DNA of 64,000 nucleotides from Pseudophaeobacter arcticus DSM 23566 (GCF_000473205.1 NZ_KI421507.1:2896957-2960956); one strand, 5' to 3'; shown: positions 25,902 through 35,729, counted from the stretch's first letter. Notes: generated by a model not told the origin, from the letters alone. A program made the numbers and translations.

Positions 25902-27181
25902 TGTTTGACCTGCTGATCAAGGGTGGCACCCTGCCCGACGGCGCCCAGCGCGATATTGCCATCACAGGCGACCGGATTGCCGCCATCGAGCCAAAGATCG
26001 AGGCGCAGGCGCAAGAGGTGATCGACGCGACGGGCGATCTGGTGGCGCCGCCCTTTGTCGATCCACATTTCCATCTGGATGCAACGCTGTCTTATGGGCT
26101 GCCACGGGTGAATGCCTCTGGCACCCTGCTGGAAGGCATCTCGCTGTGGGGAGAGCTGCGCGATCAGACATCGGTTGACGAGATGGTCGAGCGGGCCCTG
26201 ACCTATTGTGACTGGGCTGCCAGCCTCGGCCTGTTGACCATCCGCAGCCATGTAGACACCACGCCGGATCACCTCAACACCGTCACCGCCATGCTGGAGG
26301 TGCGCGATAAGGTGAAAGACTACATCGACCTGCAATTGGTCGCCTTCCCACAAGACGGGTTATACCGCAGCCCCACGGGGCGGGAAAACCTGCTGCGCGC
26401 ACTGGATATGGGCGTCGAGGTTGTCGGTGGCATCCCGCATTTTGAGCGCACCATGGCCGATGGTGCCGCTTCGCTACGCGATCTATGCGAGATCGCTGCC
26501 CAGCGTGGCCTGATGGTGGATATACACTGCGACGAGAGCGATGATCCCCTGTCGCGCCATATCGAGACCCTCGCCTATGAGGCTCAGCGGCTGGGACTGC
26601 AAGGACGGGTTGCCGGGTCACATCTGACCTCGATGCATTCGATGGACAATTACTACGTCTCCAAACTGCTGCCGCTGATCGCCGAGGCCGGGATCTCTGC
26701 CATCCCCAACCCGCTGATCAACATCGTTTTGCAGGGCCGCCATGACAGCTATCCCAAACGGCGTGGATTGACACGGGTGAAGGAAATGCAGGCGCTTGGC
26801 ATCCCGGTTGGTTGGGGGCAGGACTGCGTGCGCGATCCCTGGTACTCTCTGGGCACCGGCGACATGCTGGACGTGGCCTTTATGGGGCTACATGTGGCGC
26901 AGATGACCCACCCGGATGAAATGGCCCGCTGTTTCACCATGGTGACCGAGACCAACGCCCAGATCACCGGTGCGCAGGACTACGGGCTCAAGCGCGGCGC
27001 GCAGGCCTCTTTGGTGGTGCTGGACGCCGCCAATCCCACCGAGGCCGTCCGTTTGCGCCCCGCCCGTCTGGCGGTGGTGGCAAAGGGCAAGGTAATCGCC
27101 CGCAGCCCCCGTGGTGATGCCAAGCTGTCGCTGCCCGGTCGCCCGACCTCAGTACGGCGGCGTCATAGCCCCGGGGCTTGA
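25898..27181 (+). CDS. Cytosine-deaminase-like amidohydrolase
   Basis: A 427-residue metal-dependent deaminase of the CodA/isoguanine deaminase type. Motifs in order are FVDPHFHLDATLS (metal His pair, about 53-65), IRSHVDTTPDH (about 115), MVDIHCDESDDP (His and Glu, about 206-217), SHLTSMHSM (about 245) and VGWGQDCVRDPWYSLGTGDML (metal Asp region, about 305-325). It would hydrolyse cytosine or a related base, so the base imported by the upstream ABC system may be deaminated on entry. It overlaps the second permease gene by four bases. The exact base is not deducible. Confidence 0.9.
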   Translation: MMFDLLIKGGTLPDGAQRDIAITGDRIAAIEPKIEAQAQEVIDATGDLVAPPFVDPHFHLDATLSYGLPRVNASGTLLEGISLWGELRDQTSVDEMVERALTYCDWAASLGLLTIRSHVDTTPDHLNTVTAMLEVRDKVKDYIDLQLVAFPQDGLYRSPTGRENLLRALDMGVEVVGGIPHFERTMADGAASLRDLCEIAAQRGLMVDIHCDESDDPLSRHIETLAYEAQRLGLQGRVAGSHLTSMHSMDNYYVSKLLPLIAEAGISAIPNPLINIVLQGRHDSYPKRRGLTRVKEMQALGIPVGWGQDCVRDPWYSLGTGDMLDVAFMGLHVAQMTHPDEMARCFTMVTETNAQITGAQDYGLKRGAQASLVVLDAANPTEAVRLRPARLAVVAKGKVIARSPRGDAKLSLPGRPTSVRRRHSPGA

Positions 27182-27207
27182 CCCCTCAGCAAATGCAGCC
27201 TAGCTAA

Positions 27208-27232
27208 GAGGCAGGCCGTAGACGCCTGCCTC
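27208..27232 (+). terminator. Hairpin after the deaminase gene
   Basis: A perfect 9-bp stem gaggcaggc/gcctgcctc with a 7-nt loop, 26 bp after the deaminase stop. The T tract is weak, so terminator function is likely but not certain. Confidence 0.6.
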
Positions 27233-27354
27233 CCGCTGACGCTTTGTCTTGGTAAAGCTCTACAACGTCCAATGACGATCTCTTTCCGCCAATCGCGCGG
27301 ATGGCAACGCGGGACCCATCTTCACCTAGGCGATTGACTTGAGAGATATGGGAT

Positions 27355-28743
27355 ATGACTGACACCCCCACCAATACCTTCACCAATGGCCCATTGGCGG
27401 CCATCTATGTCAAAACTGCGCTGCCGATCATTCTGGTGATGGGCATGAATGGCCTGCTGTCGGTGACCGATGCGCTGTTTCTGGGCATCTATGTCGGGCC
27501 GGATGCGCTGGCTGCCGTCACCTTGATGTTTCCAATCTACATGCTGATTGTGGCGCTTTCGACGCTGGTCTCAAACGGCATGTCCAGCCTGCTGGCGCGG
27601 GCCTTTGGGGCGCAAGACCTTACCCGCGCGCGCGGCATATTTGCCGGCGCGCATGGGCTGGCGCTTGGCCTTGGGCTGGGGCTAATTACTCTGTTCTTCT
27701 TTCTCGGCCGCCCCATGGCGCTGCTGGTTGCAGGGGGGGCAGAACACTTGGCCCAGATGGGGCTGATTTACCTGCAAATCACCGTGTTTTTCTCGCCCCT
27801 GCTGTTTGTGCTCTCGGTCAATTCGGACGCGCTGCGCAACGAGGGGCGGGTTGGTTTTATGGCACTGATGAGCCTGCTGGTCTCGATCGCCAATATCGGC
27901 TTCAACTATGTGCTGATTGCCCTGCTTGATATGGGCGTGGCCGGGTCGGCCTATGGCACGGCGGCGGCGCAGGCGCTGGCCTTTGCCATCATCCTGTGTT
28001 TCCGCCTCATCGGCCCAACCGAGCTGCGCCCGGCAGTGCTGCTGCGCAATTCCATGCTGCGCCACTGGGGGCGAATTCTGGCGCTGGGGGCACCGCAAAG
28101 TCTCAACTTTCTGGGGCTCGCGCTGGGGTCTGCGGCGATCATCACGGCGCTGCAGTGGTTTGGCGGCGCCAACTATCCAGACACGGTATCGGCCTATGGC
28201 ATCATCACCCGCGTTATCACCTTTGCCTTCCTGCCGCTTTTGGGCCTGTCCTTTGCGATGCAGACCATCACCGGCAACAACTATGGCGCAGAGCTGTGGC
28301 ACCGCTCTGATGCCAGCCTGCAGATCGCGCTGGTCGCCGCCTTTGTCTATTGCACCCTGGTCCAGGTGGTGGTGATGAATTTGCCGGCGCAGATCGCCGG
28401 TGCCTTTGTCGAAGACCGGGCCGTGATTGCCGAGGTGGCCCGCATCCTGCCGGTGATGACCTGTGTTTTCTTCCTGATGGGGCCGCTGATGATGATGGCC
28501 AGCTATTTTCAGGCCATCGGCTCTGCCACCAGAGCCGCCATCCTGGGGCTCAGCAAGACCTATGCCTTTGCCATCCCACTCACCTTTTTGCTGCCGCTGC
28601 AGTTTGGCGAGATCGGCGTCTGGTATGCCGGGCCCCTGGCCGAGGTGATGCTCTGCCTTCTCACCGTGCTGGTGCTGTGGAAACTGGCGCAAGGCAGCCC
28701 GCTGCGGTGGGGGCTTTTTCATCCACACAACGGCGCGCCTTAG
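27355..28743 (+). CDS. MATE-family efflux transporter
   Basis: A 462-residue inner-membrane cation-coupled exporter with about twelve hydrophobic helices in two halves. The opening LAAIYVKTALPIILVMGMNGLLSVTDALFLG and the repeat-like segment GRILALGAPQSLNFLGLALGS at the start of the second half are typical. Substrate is unknown; family members export cationic drugs or metabolites. It stands alone, with a hairpin upstream and a strong shared terminator downstream. Confidence 0.93.
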   Translation: MTDTPTNTFTNGPLAAIYVKTALPIILVMGMNGLLSVTDALFLGIYVGPDALAAVTLMFPIYMLIVALSTLVSNGMSSLLARAFGAQDLTRARGIFAGAHGLALGLGLGLITLFFFLGRPMALLVAGGAEHLAQMGLIYLQITVFFSPLLFVLSVNSDALRNEGRVGFMALMSLLVSIANIGFNYVLIALLDMGVAGSAYGTAAAQALAFAIILCFRLIGPTELRPAVLLRNSMLRHWGRILALGAPQSLNFLGLALGSAAIITALQWFGGANYPDTVSAYGIITRVITFAFLPLLGLSFAMQTITGNNYGAELWHRSDASLQIALVAAFVYCTLVQVVVMNLPAQIAGAFVEDRAVIAEVARILPVMTCVFFLMGPLMMMASYFQAIGSATRAAILGLSKTYAFAIPLTFLLPLQFGEIGVWYAGPLAEVMLCLLTVLVLWKLAQGSPLRWGLFHPHNGAP

Positions 28744-28762
28744 GCCCAGCACAAAACAGAAT

Positions 28763-28795
28763 AACGGCCGTGGGAGCCTATGCCCCACGGCCGTT
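28763..28795. terminator. Bidirectional rho-independent terminator
   Basis: A perfect 12-bp stem aacggccgtggg/cccacggccgtt with a 9-nt loop between the convergent MATE gene and the ABC ATPase gene. Confidence 0.88.
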
Positions 28796-28815
28796 CTGAT
28801 CCGTCTGTGGAGGTG

Positions 28816-29505
28816 TCAGACGCCGAGGAAACGATCCGTCAGCTCGGGCGTCAGCTCTGCCATGCTGCCCGACCAAACCGTTTCGCCCTTGTTCAGGATC
28901 ACTGCGGTGTCCGCCACCTGGGCCAGCTCTTTCAGGGTCTTATCCACCACCAGAATCGACATCCCGGTCTGCGATTTCAGCTGTGCAATCGCCGCCCAGA
29001 TCTCTTGTCGCACCACCGGGGCCAGACCCTCGGTGGCCTCGTCCAGGATCAACAGGCGCGGGTTGGTCATCAGGGCGCGCCCGATGGCCAGCATCTGTTG
29101 CTCGCCCCCCGACAGCGAGGCCGCCTTTTGATCGCGCCGCTCTGCCAGACGTGGAAACAGCGCGGCCACCCGGTCAAAATCCCAATCCCCCGGACGCGCC
29201 GCAGCACTCAGGTTTTCCTCCACCGTCAAGGGCGCAAAGCAGCGGCGCCCCTCGGGCACCAGGCCAACCCCGAGCCGGGCAATGCGATGTGATTTCATCT
29301 GGCGCAGATCGGCCCCGGCAAACTGCAGCTCCCCGGTCGCGGCCGCCAGCATGCCGCAGATCACCTTGATCGTGGTGCTTTTGCCCATGCCATTGCGCCC
29401 CATCAGCGCCAGAACCTCGCCCTCACCAATCGACAGATCAACACCAAACAAGGCCTGCGACGGACCATATGAGGCCGTCAGCCCCAGAACTTTCAACAGG
29501 CTCAT
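28816..29505 (-). CDS. Branched-chain-amino-acid-type ABC ATPase (LivF-like)
   Basis: A 229-residue ATPase with Walker A GRNGMGKST (about 36-44), signature LSGGEQQMLAIGRAL and Walker B LLILDEATEGL. It is the last gene of a five-gene importer operon, which runs receptor, two permeases and two ATPases in the HAAT (Liv) family order. It overlaps the LivG-like gene by four bases. Ligands of this family include branched-chain amino acids, urea, amides and aromatic acids; nothing here decides which. Confidence 0.94.
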   Translation of the reverse strand: MSLLKVLGLTASYGPSQALFGVDLSIGEGEVLALMGRNGMGKSTTIKVICGMLAAATGELQFAGADLRQMKSHRIARLGVGLVPEGRRCFAPLTVEENLSAAARPGDWDFDRVAALFPRLAERRDQKAASLSGGEQQMLAIGRALMTNPRLLILDEATEGLAPVVRQEIWAAIAQLKSQTGMSILVVDKTLKELAQVADTAVILNKGETVWSGSMAELTPELTDRFLGV

Positions 29506-30266
29506 GTCAGCTCCTCCTCCCCCAGATAGGCCCGGCGCACCTCTGGGTTGTTGCGGATCTCATCGGCGGTCCCGGTGGCGATCACGGTGCCATAGACCAG
29601 AACCGAGATCCGGTCAGCCAGGGCAAAAACCGCGTCCATATCGTGCTCTACCAGCAGGATCGGAGCCTCCTGGCGCAGACTGTCCAGAAAGGTGGTGAGA
29701 TCTTTTGACCCGCTGGCGCCAAGTCCTGCCATGGGTTCATCCATCAGGAACAAACGTGGTTTTAGAGTCAGCGCCACCGCCACCTCCAGCTGGCGGCGCT
29801 GGCCATGGGACAGATCAGCGGTACGTTGCTGCCCGGCCTGCGCCAACCCGACCCGCGACAGGGCCTCCTGCGCGGTGGCCAGCAAAGCCGCGTCCTTCAT
29901 TACATTGCGAAACAGACCCAGCCGACCGCCGCGGGCGCGGCGCGCGCCAAGCGCGCCAAGAACCGCGTTTTGCAGCACCGAGAATTCCATCGCCAACGAG
30001 GAAATCTGGAAAGTCCGCCCCAGCCCCATCCGCGCCCGTGCAACGGTATCCAGCGCGGTGACATCCCGCCCCAGCACCTCGATACGTCCGGAATCTGGGT
30101 GCAGCCCGCCCGAAATCTGTTTGATCAGGGTCGATTTCCCAGCCCCGTTGGGGCCGATCAGCGCGTGGATTTCTCCCGGGCGCAGATCCAGTGAGACATC
30201 ATTGCTGGCTTTCAGCGCGCCAAAGCTTTTGCACAGGTTGTGGACCTGCAGAACCGGATCAGTCAT
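29502..30266 (-). CDS. Branched-chain-amino-acid-type ABC ATPase (LivG-like)
   Basis: An ATPase of about 254 residues with Walker A GPNGAGKST, signature LSHGQRRQLEVA and Walker B LFLMDEPMAGLG. It also shows the LivG-specific long insert around VLGALGARRARGGRLG. The start at 30266 (MTDPVLQVHN) is preferred; the longer frame to 30296 runs into the LivM-like gene with no similarity. It overlaps the LivM-like end by eight bases. Confidence 0.94.
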   Translation of the reverse strand: MTDPVLQVHNLCKSFGALKASNDVSLDLRPGEIHALIGPNGAGKSTLIKQISGGLHPDSGRIEVLGRDVTALDTVARARMGLGRTFQISSLAMEFSVLQNAVLGALGARRARGGRLGLFRNVMKDAALLATAQEALSRVGLAQAGQQRTADLSHGQRRQLEVAVALTLKPRLFLMDEPMAGLGASGSKDLTTFLDSLRQEAPILLVEHDMDAVFALADRISVLVYGTVIATGTADEIRNNPEVRRAYLGEEELT

Positions 30267-31242
30267 GCGCCACCTCCCGGCCCAGCAGGGCACCAATCAA
30301 CCCACCGCGCGCAAACAGCACCATGCCCAACAGCAGCAGCCCCAGGAAGATCTGCCAATATTCGCTGATCCCACCAAGAAGATGTTCGAGCAGGATATAG
30401 ACCGCCGCGCCCACAACGGGTCCGTAAAGCCGCCCCACCCCGCCAAGAATGACAAAGATCATGATCTCACCGCTGGTGTGCCAGCTCAGCATCGTCGGGC
30501 TGACAAACCGGTTGAGATCAGCAAACAGCGCCCCGGCCAATCCGGTGATCGCGCCCGAGATCACAAAGGCCATGAGCCGCAGTTTGAACGGCGCCAGGCC
30601 AACAGTTTGCACCCGGTCCTCTGATTGACGGGCGGCAGAGAGCGCCAGACCAAAGCCAGATTGCGCCAACCGCGCAGAGATCCACAGCGTCAGATAGAGG
30701 AGCCCAAAGGCAACAGCAAAGAACTGGATCGGGTCAAGCGTATTCAGCCCCGGCATCTCGTTGCGGACCCAGATCGACAGGCCATCCTCGCCGCCATAGG
30801 CAGACCAGCTGATGGCGAAATAATACAACATCTGGCCAAAGGCCAAGGTGATCATGATGAAATAGACCCCCGAGGTGCGCAGCGACAGCGCCCCGATCAC
30901 CAGCGCCGCGGCGGCGCTTGCCAGCACGGCCACCAGCCAGATCAGCGGCATCTGATTGCTGCCCTCAAACAAAAACGGCCAGGTAAACAGCGGCTCATAA
31001 TTCTGCGCATGCGAGGCCAGAATGCCCATGGCATAGCCGCCGATGCCAAAAAACGCCGCGTGGCCAAGGCTGACCAGGCCGCCCAGCCCCAGGGCGATGT
31101 TCAACCCGACGCCCGCCAGCGCCAGGATGGCAACCTTGGTTGCCAGGGTGATGACAAAGGGGTCGTCCATTTGCCAGGCCATCAGCGGCACCGCCAGCAG
31201 CGCCAGCAGCATCGCTGCATTAAACAGTCTCTCGCGCCCCAT
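30259..31242 (-). CDS. Branched-chain-amino-acid-type ABC permease (LivM-like)
   Basis: A 327-residue membrane protein with about nine segments. The family stretch LGGLVSLGHAAFFGIGGYAMG lies near 52-72, and the conserved cytoplasmic loop LSAARQSEDRVQTVGLAPFKLRLMAF near 200-225 contacts the ATPases. It lies one base after the LivH-like gene and is followed with overlap by the LivG-like gene. Confidence 0.94.
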   Translation of the reverse strand: MGRERLFNAAMLLALLAVPLMAWQMDDPFVITLATKVAILALAGVGLNIALGLGGLVSLGHAAFFGIGGYAMGILASHAQNYEPLFTWPFLFEGSNQMPLIWLVAVLASAAAALVIGALSLRTSGVYFIMITLAFGQMLYYFAISWSAYGGEDGLSIWVRNEMPGLNTLDPIQFFAVAFGLLYLTLWISARLAQSGFGLALSAARQSEDRVQTVGLAPFKLRLMAFVISGAITGLAGALFADLNRFVSPTMLSWHTSGEIMIFVILGGVGRLYGPVVGAAVYILLEHLLGGISEYWQIFLGLLLLGMVLFARGGLIGALLGREVAHD

Positions 31243-31243
31243 C

Positions 31244-32164
31244 TTATGCGCTCCCCCCGAATAGGCCGGATGGGCGCACCAAAAGCACAGCCGCCATCAG
31301 GATATAGATCAACATAGAGGCCAAAGAGGCCCCCAACGAGGCAGCCGCAGCAGGCTCCATCAACAGCGCAAACAGCCGTGGCAGGAACACGCCGCCCAGG
31401 GTATCCGTCAGCCCCACCAAAAGCGCGCCAACCAGCGCCCCCTTGATCGAGCCGATACCGCCGATGACAATGACCACAAAGGCCAGGATCAGCACCGGCT
31501 CCCCCATGCCAACCTGCACCGACTGGATTGCGCCAACCAGCGCCCCCGCCAGACCAGCAAGCGCGGCGCCCAGCGCAAAGACCAGCGTGTAGAGTTTGGA
31601 GATATCAACGCCCAGTGCCGCAATCATCTCGCGGTCGGCCTCGCCAGCGCGGATTTGCACGCCGATGCGGGTCCGCGCAATCAGCCAGAACAAGCCAGCA
31701 CCGACCACCAGACCAATGACGATGATCGCCAGACGGTAGAGCGGATATTGAATTCCCCCCGGCAGCATCACCGGGCCAGACAGATAGCTCGGCACATCCA
31801 GAAACAGCGGAAAGGAGCCAAACAGCCAGCGGGTGCCCTCAGAAAAGATCAGGATCAGCGCAAAGGTCGCCAAAACCTGATCCAGATGGTCGCGATCATA
31901 CAGGCGACGGATGACCGTGACCTCCACCAGCGCACCAGCAGCAGCGGCAGCGGCAAGACTGGCCATCAGCGCCAGCACAAAGGAGCCGGTCCAGCCTGCC
32001 ACAGCGGCGGCGGCAAAGGCTCCCACCATATACAGCGCACCATGGGCGAGGTTGATCAACCCCATGACACCAAAGACCAGCGTCAGACCAGCAGCCATCA
32101 GGAAGAGCATGACCCCGAACTGCAAACCGTTCAGGACCTGCTCAAGAATGAGAATAAGAGACAT
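31244..32164 (-). CDS. Branched-chain-amino-acid-type ABC permease (LivH-like)
   Basis: A permease of about 306 residues with eight hydrophobic segments. The LivH patterns QVLNGLQFGVMLFLMAAGLTL and GLINLAHGALYMVGAF are at the N-terminus, and the loop RIGVQIRAGEADREMIAALGVDISKLY is central. The start at 32164 (MSLILILEQ) is chosen over an upstream start that would add a non-membrane leader. It follows the receptor gene by about 60 bp. Confidence 0.93.
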   Translation of the reverse strand: MSLILILEQVLNGLQFGVMLFLMAAGLTLVFGVMGLINLAHGALYMVGAFAAAAVAGWTGSFVLALMASLAAAAAAGALVEVTVIRRLYDRDHLDQVLATFALILIFSEGTRWLFGSFPLFLDVPSYLSGPVMLPGGIQYPLYRLAIIVIGLVVGAGLFWLIARTRIGVQIRAGEADREMIAALGVDISKLYTLVFALGAALAGLAGALVGAIQSVQVGMGEPVLILAFVVIVIGGIGSIKGALVGALLVGLTDTLGGVFLPRLFALLMEPAAAASLGASLASMLIYILMAAVLLVRPSGLFGGSA

Positions 32165-32226
32165 GAGGGGATTTCTTTCCTTGGGTCGGGGCCACGACAG
32201 CGCGCGGCCCCACCTTTCAAGGTCGT

Positions 32227-33363
32227 TTACATATTGCACTCGGATGCGTAGGCGTCCGCGTGATCGGTCAGGCCGGTGGCGATGATCTTGTTGGTAAAGA
32301 CATCGCCTTCCTGGATCACTTCGCGCACATAGATGTTTTGCACCGGGTGGTGGTTGTTGCCAAATTTGAAATCACCACGCACCGAGTCAAACTCAGCAGC
32401 TTCCAGGGCCGCGCGGAAGGCGTCCTGATCTTTGACATCGGCCTTGTCCAGCGCGCTGAGGATCAGGTTGGCGGTGTCAAAACCCTGGCTTGCATAGAGC
32501 GACGGCAGACGGCCGTATTTGGCCTGGAAATCCGCAACAAAGGCCACATTGGCCGCATTGTCGATATCCTTGTTCCACTGCGAGGTGTTCTTGATGCCCA
32601 GCGCCGCGGCGCCCACCGCCTGCAGGATACCCTGATCAAAGCTGAAGGCCGGGCCGACAACTGGCAGGTCGACGCCGCTGTCGGCATATTGCTTGAGGAA
32701 GGAAATCCCCATGCCACCGGGCAGGAAGAAATAGACCGAGTCCGCACCTGAGGCCCGGATCTGCGCGATCTCGGCGGCATAGTCGGTCTGGCCCAGCTTG
32801 GTGTAGATTTCACCCGCCAGTTCCCCGCCATACATGCGCTTGTAGCCGGTCAGCGCATCCTTGCCCGCCGGATAGTTCGGCGCCAGAACAAAGCTGTTTT
32901 TCAGGCCCGCATCATTGGCATAGGCACCGGCAGCTTCGTGCAGGTTGTCATTCTGCCAGGCGACGTTGAAATAGTTCTTGTGGCAGCGCTTACCCGCCAG
33001 CGCCGAAGGACCGGCATTCGGAGAAAGGTAGAACACCCCCTGTGCGGTTGCCGCAGGCACCACCGCCATGGCCAGGTTCGACCAGATGATCCCGGTCATG
33101 ATATCGACCTTTTCGGACTGGATCATGCGGTCGGCAATCTGCACGGCGCTTTCGGGTTTGCGCTGATCGTCCTCGATCACCACCTCAACATCGTCGCGCC
33201 CTGCGGCCTCAATGGCCAGCATAAAGCCATCGCGCACGTCAACGCCCAGCCCAGCGCCACCGCCGGACAGGGTTGTGATCATGCCAATTTTGGTATCGGC
33301 CTGCGCCGAAAGCGCCAGGGTCGACACAGCCGTTGCCATCGCAAGTGATTTCAGGATTCTCAT
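32227..33363 (-). CDS. Type I periplasmic substrate-binding protein of the Liv-type importer
   Basis: A 378-residue receptor with a cleavable signal peptide (MRILKSLAMATAVSTLALSAQA, about 22 residues). The LivJ/K fold is seen in KIGMITTLSGGGAGLGVDVRDGF, DDQRKPESAVQIADRMI and GFDTANLILSALD. It opens the operon. The ligand pocket sequence does not identify the substrate. The GntR-controlled catabolic genes about 1.7 kb away could use the imported compound, but an NnrU gene and a gene-free stretch lie between. Confidence 0.92.
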   Translation of the reverse strand: MRILKSLAMATAVSTLALSAQADTKIGMITTLSGGGAGLGVDVRDGFMLAIEAAGRDDVEVVIEDDQRKPESAVQIADRMIQSEKVDIMTGIIWSNLAMAVVPAATAQGVFYLSPNAGPSALAGKRCHKNYFNVAWQNDNLHEAAGAYANDAGLKNSFVLAPNYPAGKDALTGYKRMYGGELAGEIYTKLGQTDYAAEIAQIRASGADSVYFFLPGGMGISFLKQYADSGVDLPVVGPAFSFDQGILQAVGAAALGIKNTSQWNKDIDNAANVAFVADFQAKYGRLPSLYASQGFDTANLILSALDKADVKDQDAFRAALEAAEFDSVRGDFKFGNNHHPVQNIYVREVIQEGDVFTNKIIATGLTDHADAYASECNM

Positions 33364-34284
33364 TATTCACATTCTCCCATAGTACTTTAGTGTGCTTGCC
33401 CTGCGTTGGTCGCAGGTGCCATGACGTTACTATCCCCACATCAGGTGAGGGGCGCCAGTTATTCTTGCCCAATCCGGTGCCCTCAAAGCTGGGGCCTGAC
33501 GAAAACCGGGCAGCCCCAAGATGTCGCAGGGCAGGTCTTGTTGAAAACTGTAAGCGGCAAATGTCGATTGTTTCAAGGTTAAAATATTGAACCCTAAAAC
33601 ACCAACCCGGAATTCACGCCTGTCGAAAGTCCCGGGGCCAACTAATCTACACCTATAATGGTCCGACCTATGAGAGTTTGAAAAGCACCCTCCAAATCAG
33701 AGAGACAGCAAAACCTCTCCCCGCTATGCGGCCAGGTCGCGCGCAGAAACACGTACAGGAACATGACCCCTGGAAACCATTTCCCCTGCTCCTGCCCAGC
33801 GCTATTATTGTGTCCTGATAAGGGATTGAAACAGTTTTCACCGCTGGATCTGATCGCTGCAACGCCGCGTGTTCATGCCGCGGCCAGGACAAACGCCGCC
33901 GTGACAACAGGGCAAATGACACATCCCAAAGAACGCCAGACGGATGGGGGTGGTCACACCCGGCCAGGGGCAGGACATTTCCCGCAAAGCGCGCCGGGGT
34001 CGCCAGCACCAGGCGCACAAAATATAAGCTCAAAACCCGTCCGGCAACCAGGGCGCGGGCCGCAGGGCCAAGCGATACACATATCAGCCCAGCCATGGCC
34101 CTGTCTCCAACCGCACCGATTCCCAGCGGATGCACAGCCAGGCCGGCACCACACTCCGCACAAAGTCCTCCACTGATTTACGCAGTTTGTCCCCTGTCCG
34201 GGTGTTTTCTAAACCCAAGCTATGATCTATCAACATGACGCGGCCCAGATTGCTGATCCAGCACCTAGAGGGAGTTTGATTAAA
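33364..34284. other. Gene-poor stretch of about 920 bp
   Basis: Upstream of the Liv-type operon and of the NnrU gene. The longest frame (minus strand, 33668-34135) has one hydrophobic patch but no recognisable family, Arg/Cys/Ser-rich ends and no good ribosome site. It may be a decayed gene. The promoter of the Liv-type operon should lie in the first 150 bp. Confidence 0.5.
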
Positions 34285-34974
34285 ATGAATGATTGGCTGA
34301 ACTTTGCGCTTTCCCTTGCTGCTTTCCTGAGCAGCCACATCATCCCCCGCATTGGTAGCCTGCGCGACAGGCTGATCGCCAAGCTGGGGCGGCAGATCTA
34401 TTTCTCGCTCTATGGCGCGCTGTCGCTGGTCCTGTTTGCCTGGGTGATCGTCGCCGTTGGCGCGGCACCGCGGGTCGAGATTTGGCCACAGTACCCCTGG
34501 ATGCGCTGGATCCCCAATCTGGCCATGCCGCTGGTCTTTGTGCTGGTCTTTTGTGGCTTGGGCCTGCGCTGCCCCAATACTTTGGGCTCCAAACAGGGGG
34601 CGGAATTTGACCCCTCGAATCCCGGCATTGCCGCTGTGAGCCGCCACCCCTTGCTGCTGGCTCTGCTGATCTGGGCTGGCGCGCATCTGGTGGTCAATGG
34701 CGAGCTGGCCCATGTCATTCTGTTTGGCACATTTGCCAGTTTCCCGCTTATTGCCATGTGGGGTTTTGACAGGAAATCCGCGCGCCTGATGGGAGAGCAC
34801 GCAGAGACGTTTTTTGCGCTGACCTCCTGGCTGTCATTCAGACCCTTGATACGCCGCCACTGGTGGCGCCAGAACCTCGGCGCTTTGGCACCGCGCTGCC
34901 TGCTGGGGCTTCTGTGCTGGGCCGCGCTGTTGCCGCTGCACGAAGCAGTGATTGGCGCCTGGCCGTTTCCCTGA
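34285..34974 (+). CDS. NnrU-family membrane protein
   Basis: A protein of about 229 residues with around six membrane segments. NnrU proteins accompany denitrification genes in alphaproteobacteria; the family also includes proteins near isoprenoid-type methyltransferases. Visible pattern: RHPLLLALLIWAGAHLVVNGELAHVILFG (about 120-148), the NnrU/ICMT-like segment, followed by MWGFDRKSARLMGEHAETFF. The ATG at 34285 follows AGAGGGAG, whereas the longer frame lacks a site. It lies about 18 kb from the nos genes, so a denitrification role is inference from family only. Confidence 0.85.
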   Translation: MNDWLNFALSLAAFLSSHIIPRIGSLRDRLIAKLGRQIYFSLYGALSLVLFAWVIVAVGAAPRVEIWPQYPWMRWIPNLAMPLVFVLVFCGLGLRCPNTLGSKQGAEFDPSNPGIAAVSRHPLLLALLIWAGAHLVVNGELAHVILFGTFASFPLIAMWGFDRKSARLMGEHAETFFALTSWLSFRPLIRRHWWRQNLGALAPRCLLGLLCWAALLPLHEAVIGAWPFP

Positions 34975-35030
34975 TGGGGATTGGGCTGGCTTGCGAGAAC
35001 AGCTGGCGGGACTGGCCCGTCAAAGGCGCC

Positions 35031-35729
35031 CTAACGGCTCTTGAGCTGAAGCCGTTTGAGGCTCATCGAGATATGCGCCCGCTGGATATGCGCAACGGCC
35101 TCGACATCACCGGCGCGCAGGGCCAGCTGAATGGCCTCCAGCTCATGCTGGAAGATGCGGAACTCTTCTTCCAGATCCAGCTGGGCCTCTTCCGCCGCCC
35201 GCAGCCATAGCCGCTTGGTCTGGAAATAGAACCGTTCAAGGGTCTGTCGCAGGGGCAGGTTGGCGGTCAGGTGCAGCAGCACCTGAAACACATCTATGTC
35301 AAACTGCGTAAAGGCCCGGGCTGTACCACTCACGACGATATCCGCGCCGCGCTGCACCAGCTGATCAAACGCGGCGATAAAATCCGCATCCGGCAGCACC
35401 GGATCCAGCCGCGCGGTCAGGGCGATCAGCTCAACCCGCAGGCGATAGACCTGCTCAAGCTCGGTCAGGTCGGCATCCGTGACTACGGTGCCCACACCAT
35501 GAACAGACTGCACCAGGCCCTCGTCCTCCAGCCGGGCCAGAACCCGGCGGATCGGCGTGCGGCTGGTGCCAAACTCCTCCGCCAGGGCTGCCTCGGAGAG
35601 GCGCATTCCCGGCAGGTAGTCCAGCAGGCAGATCCGCTGACGGATCTCGTGATGCATCAAGGCATGACGGTCCCGCACCGAAAGACCTGCATCCTCCAAA
35701 GCCTCTTGTGGTGACAGTGTATCGCTCAC
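35031..35729 (-). CDS. GntR-family regulator (FCD/FadR subfamily)
   Basis: A 232-residue one-component regulator. The winged helix (about 20-90) includes LPGMRLSEAALAEEFGTSRTPIRRVLARLEDEGLV and a wing QSVHGVGTVV. An FCD helical ligand domain follows (about 100-220). It begins directly after the M20 deacetylase gene, so it is the third gene of the M24-M20-gntR unit. The mirrored tgtgtacaac sites in the divergent promoter region are its likely operators. The ligand should be a pathway intermediate. Confidence 0.92.
   Translation of the reverse strand: MSDTLSPQEALEDAGLSVRDRHALMHHEIRQRICLLDYLPGMRLSEAALAEEFGTSRTPIRRVLARLEDEGLVQSVHGVGTVVTDADLTELEQVYRLRVELIALTARLDPVLPDADFIAAFDQLVQRGADIVVSGTARAFTQFDIDVFQVLLHLTANLPLRQTLERFYFQTKRLWLRAAEEAQLDLEEEFRIFQHELEAIQLALRAGDVEAVAHIQRAHISMSLKRLQLKSR

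Noticed and set aside
33668..34135. 155-residue minus-strand frame in the gene-poor region
   Set aside because: One hydrophobic patch only, no ribosome site and no family pattern; kept as part of the gene-poor entry.
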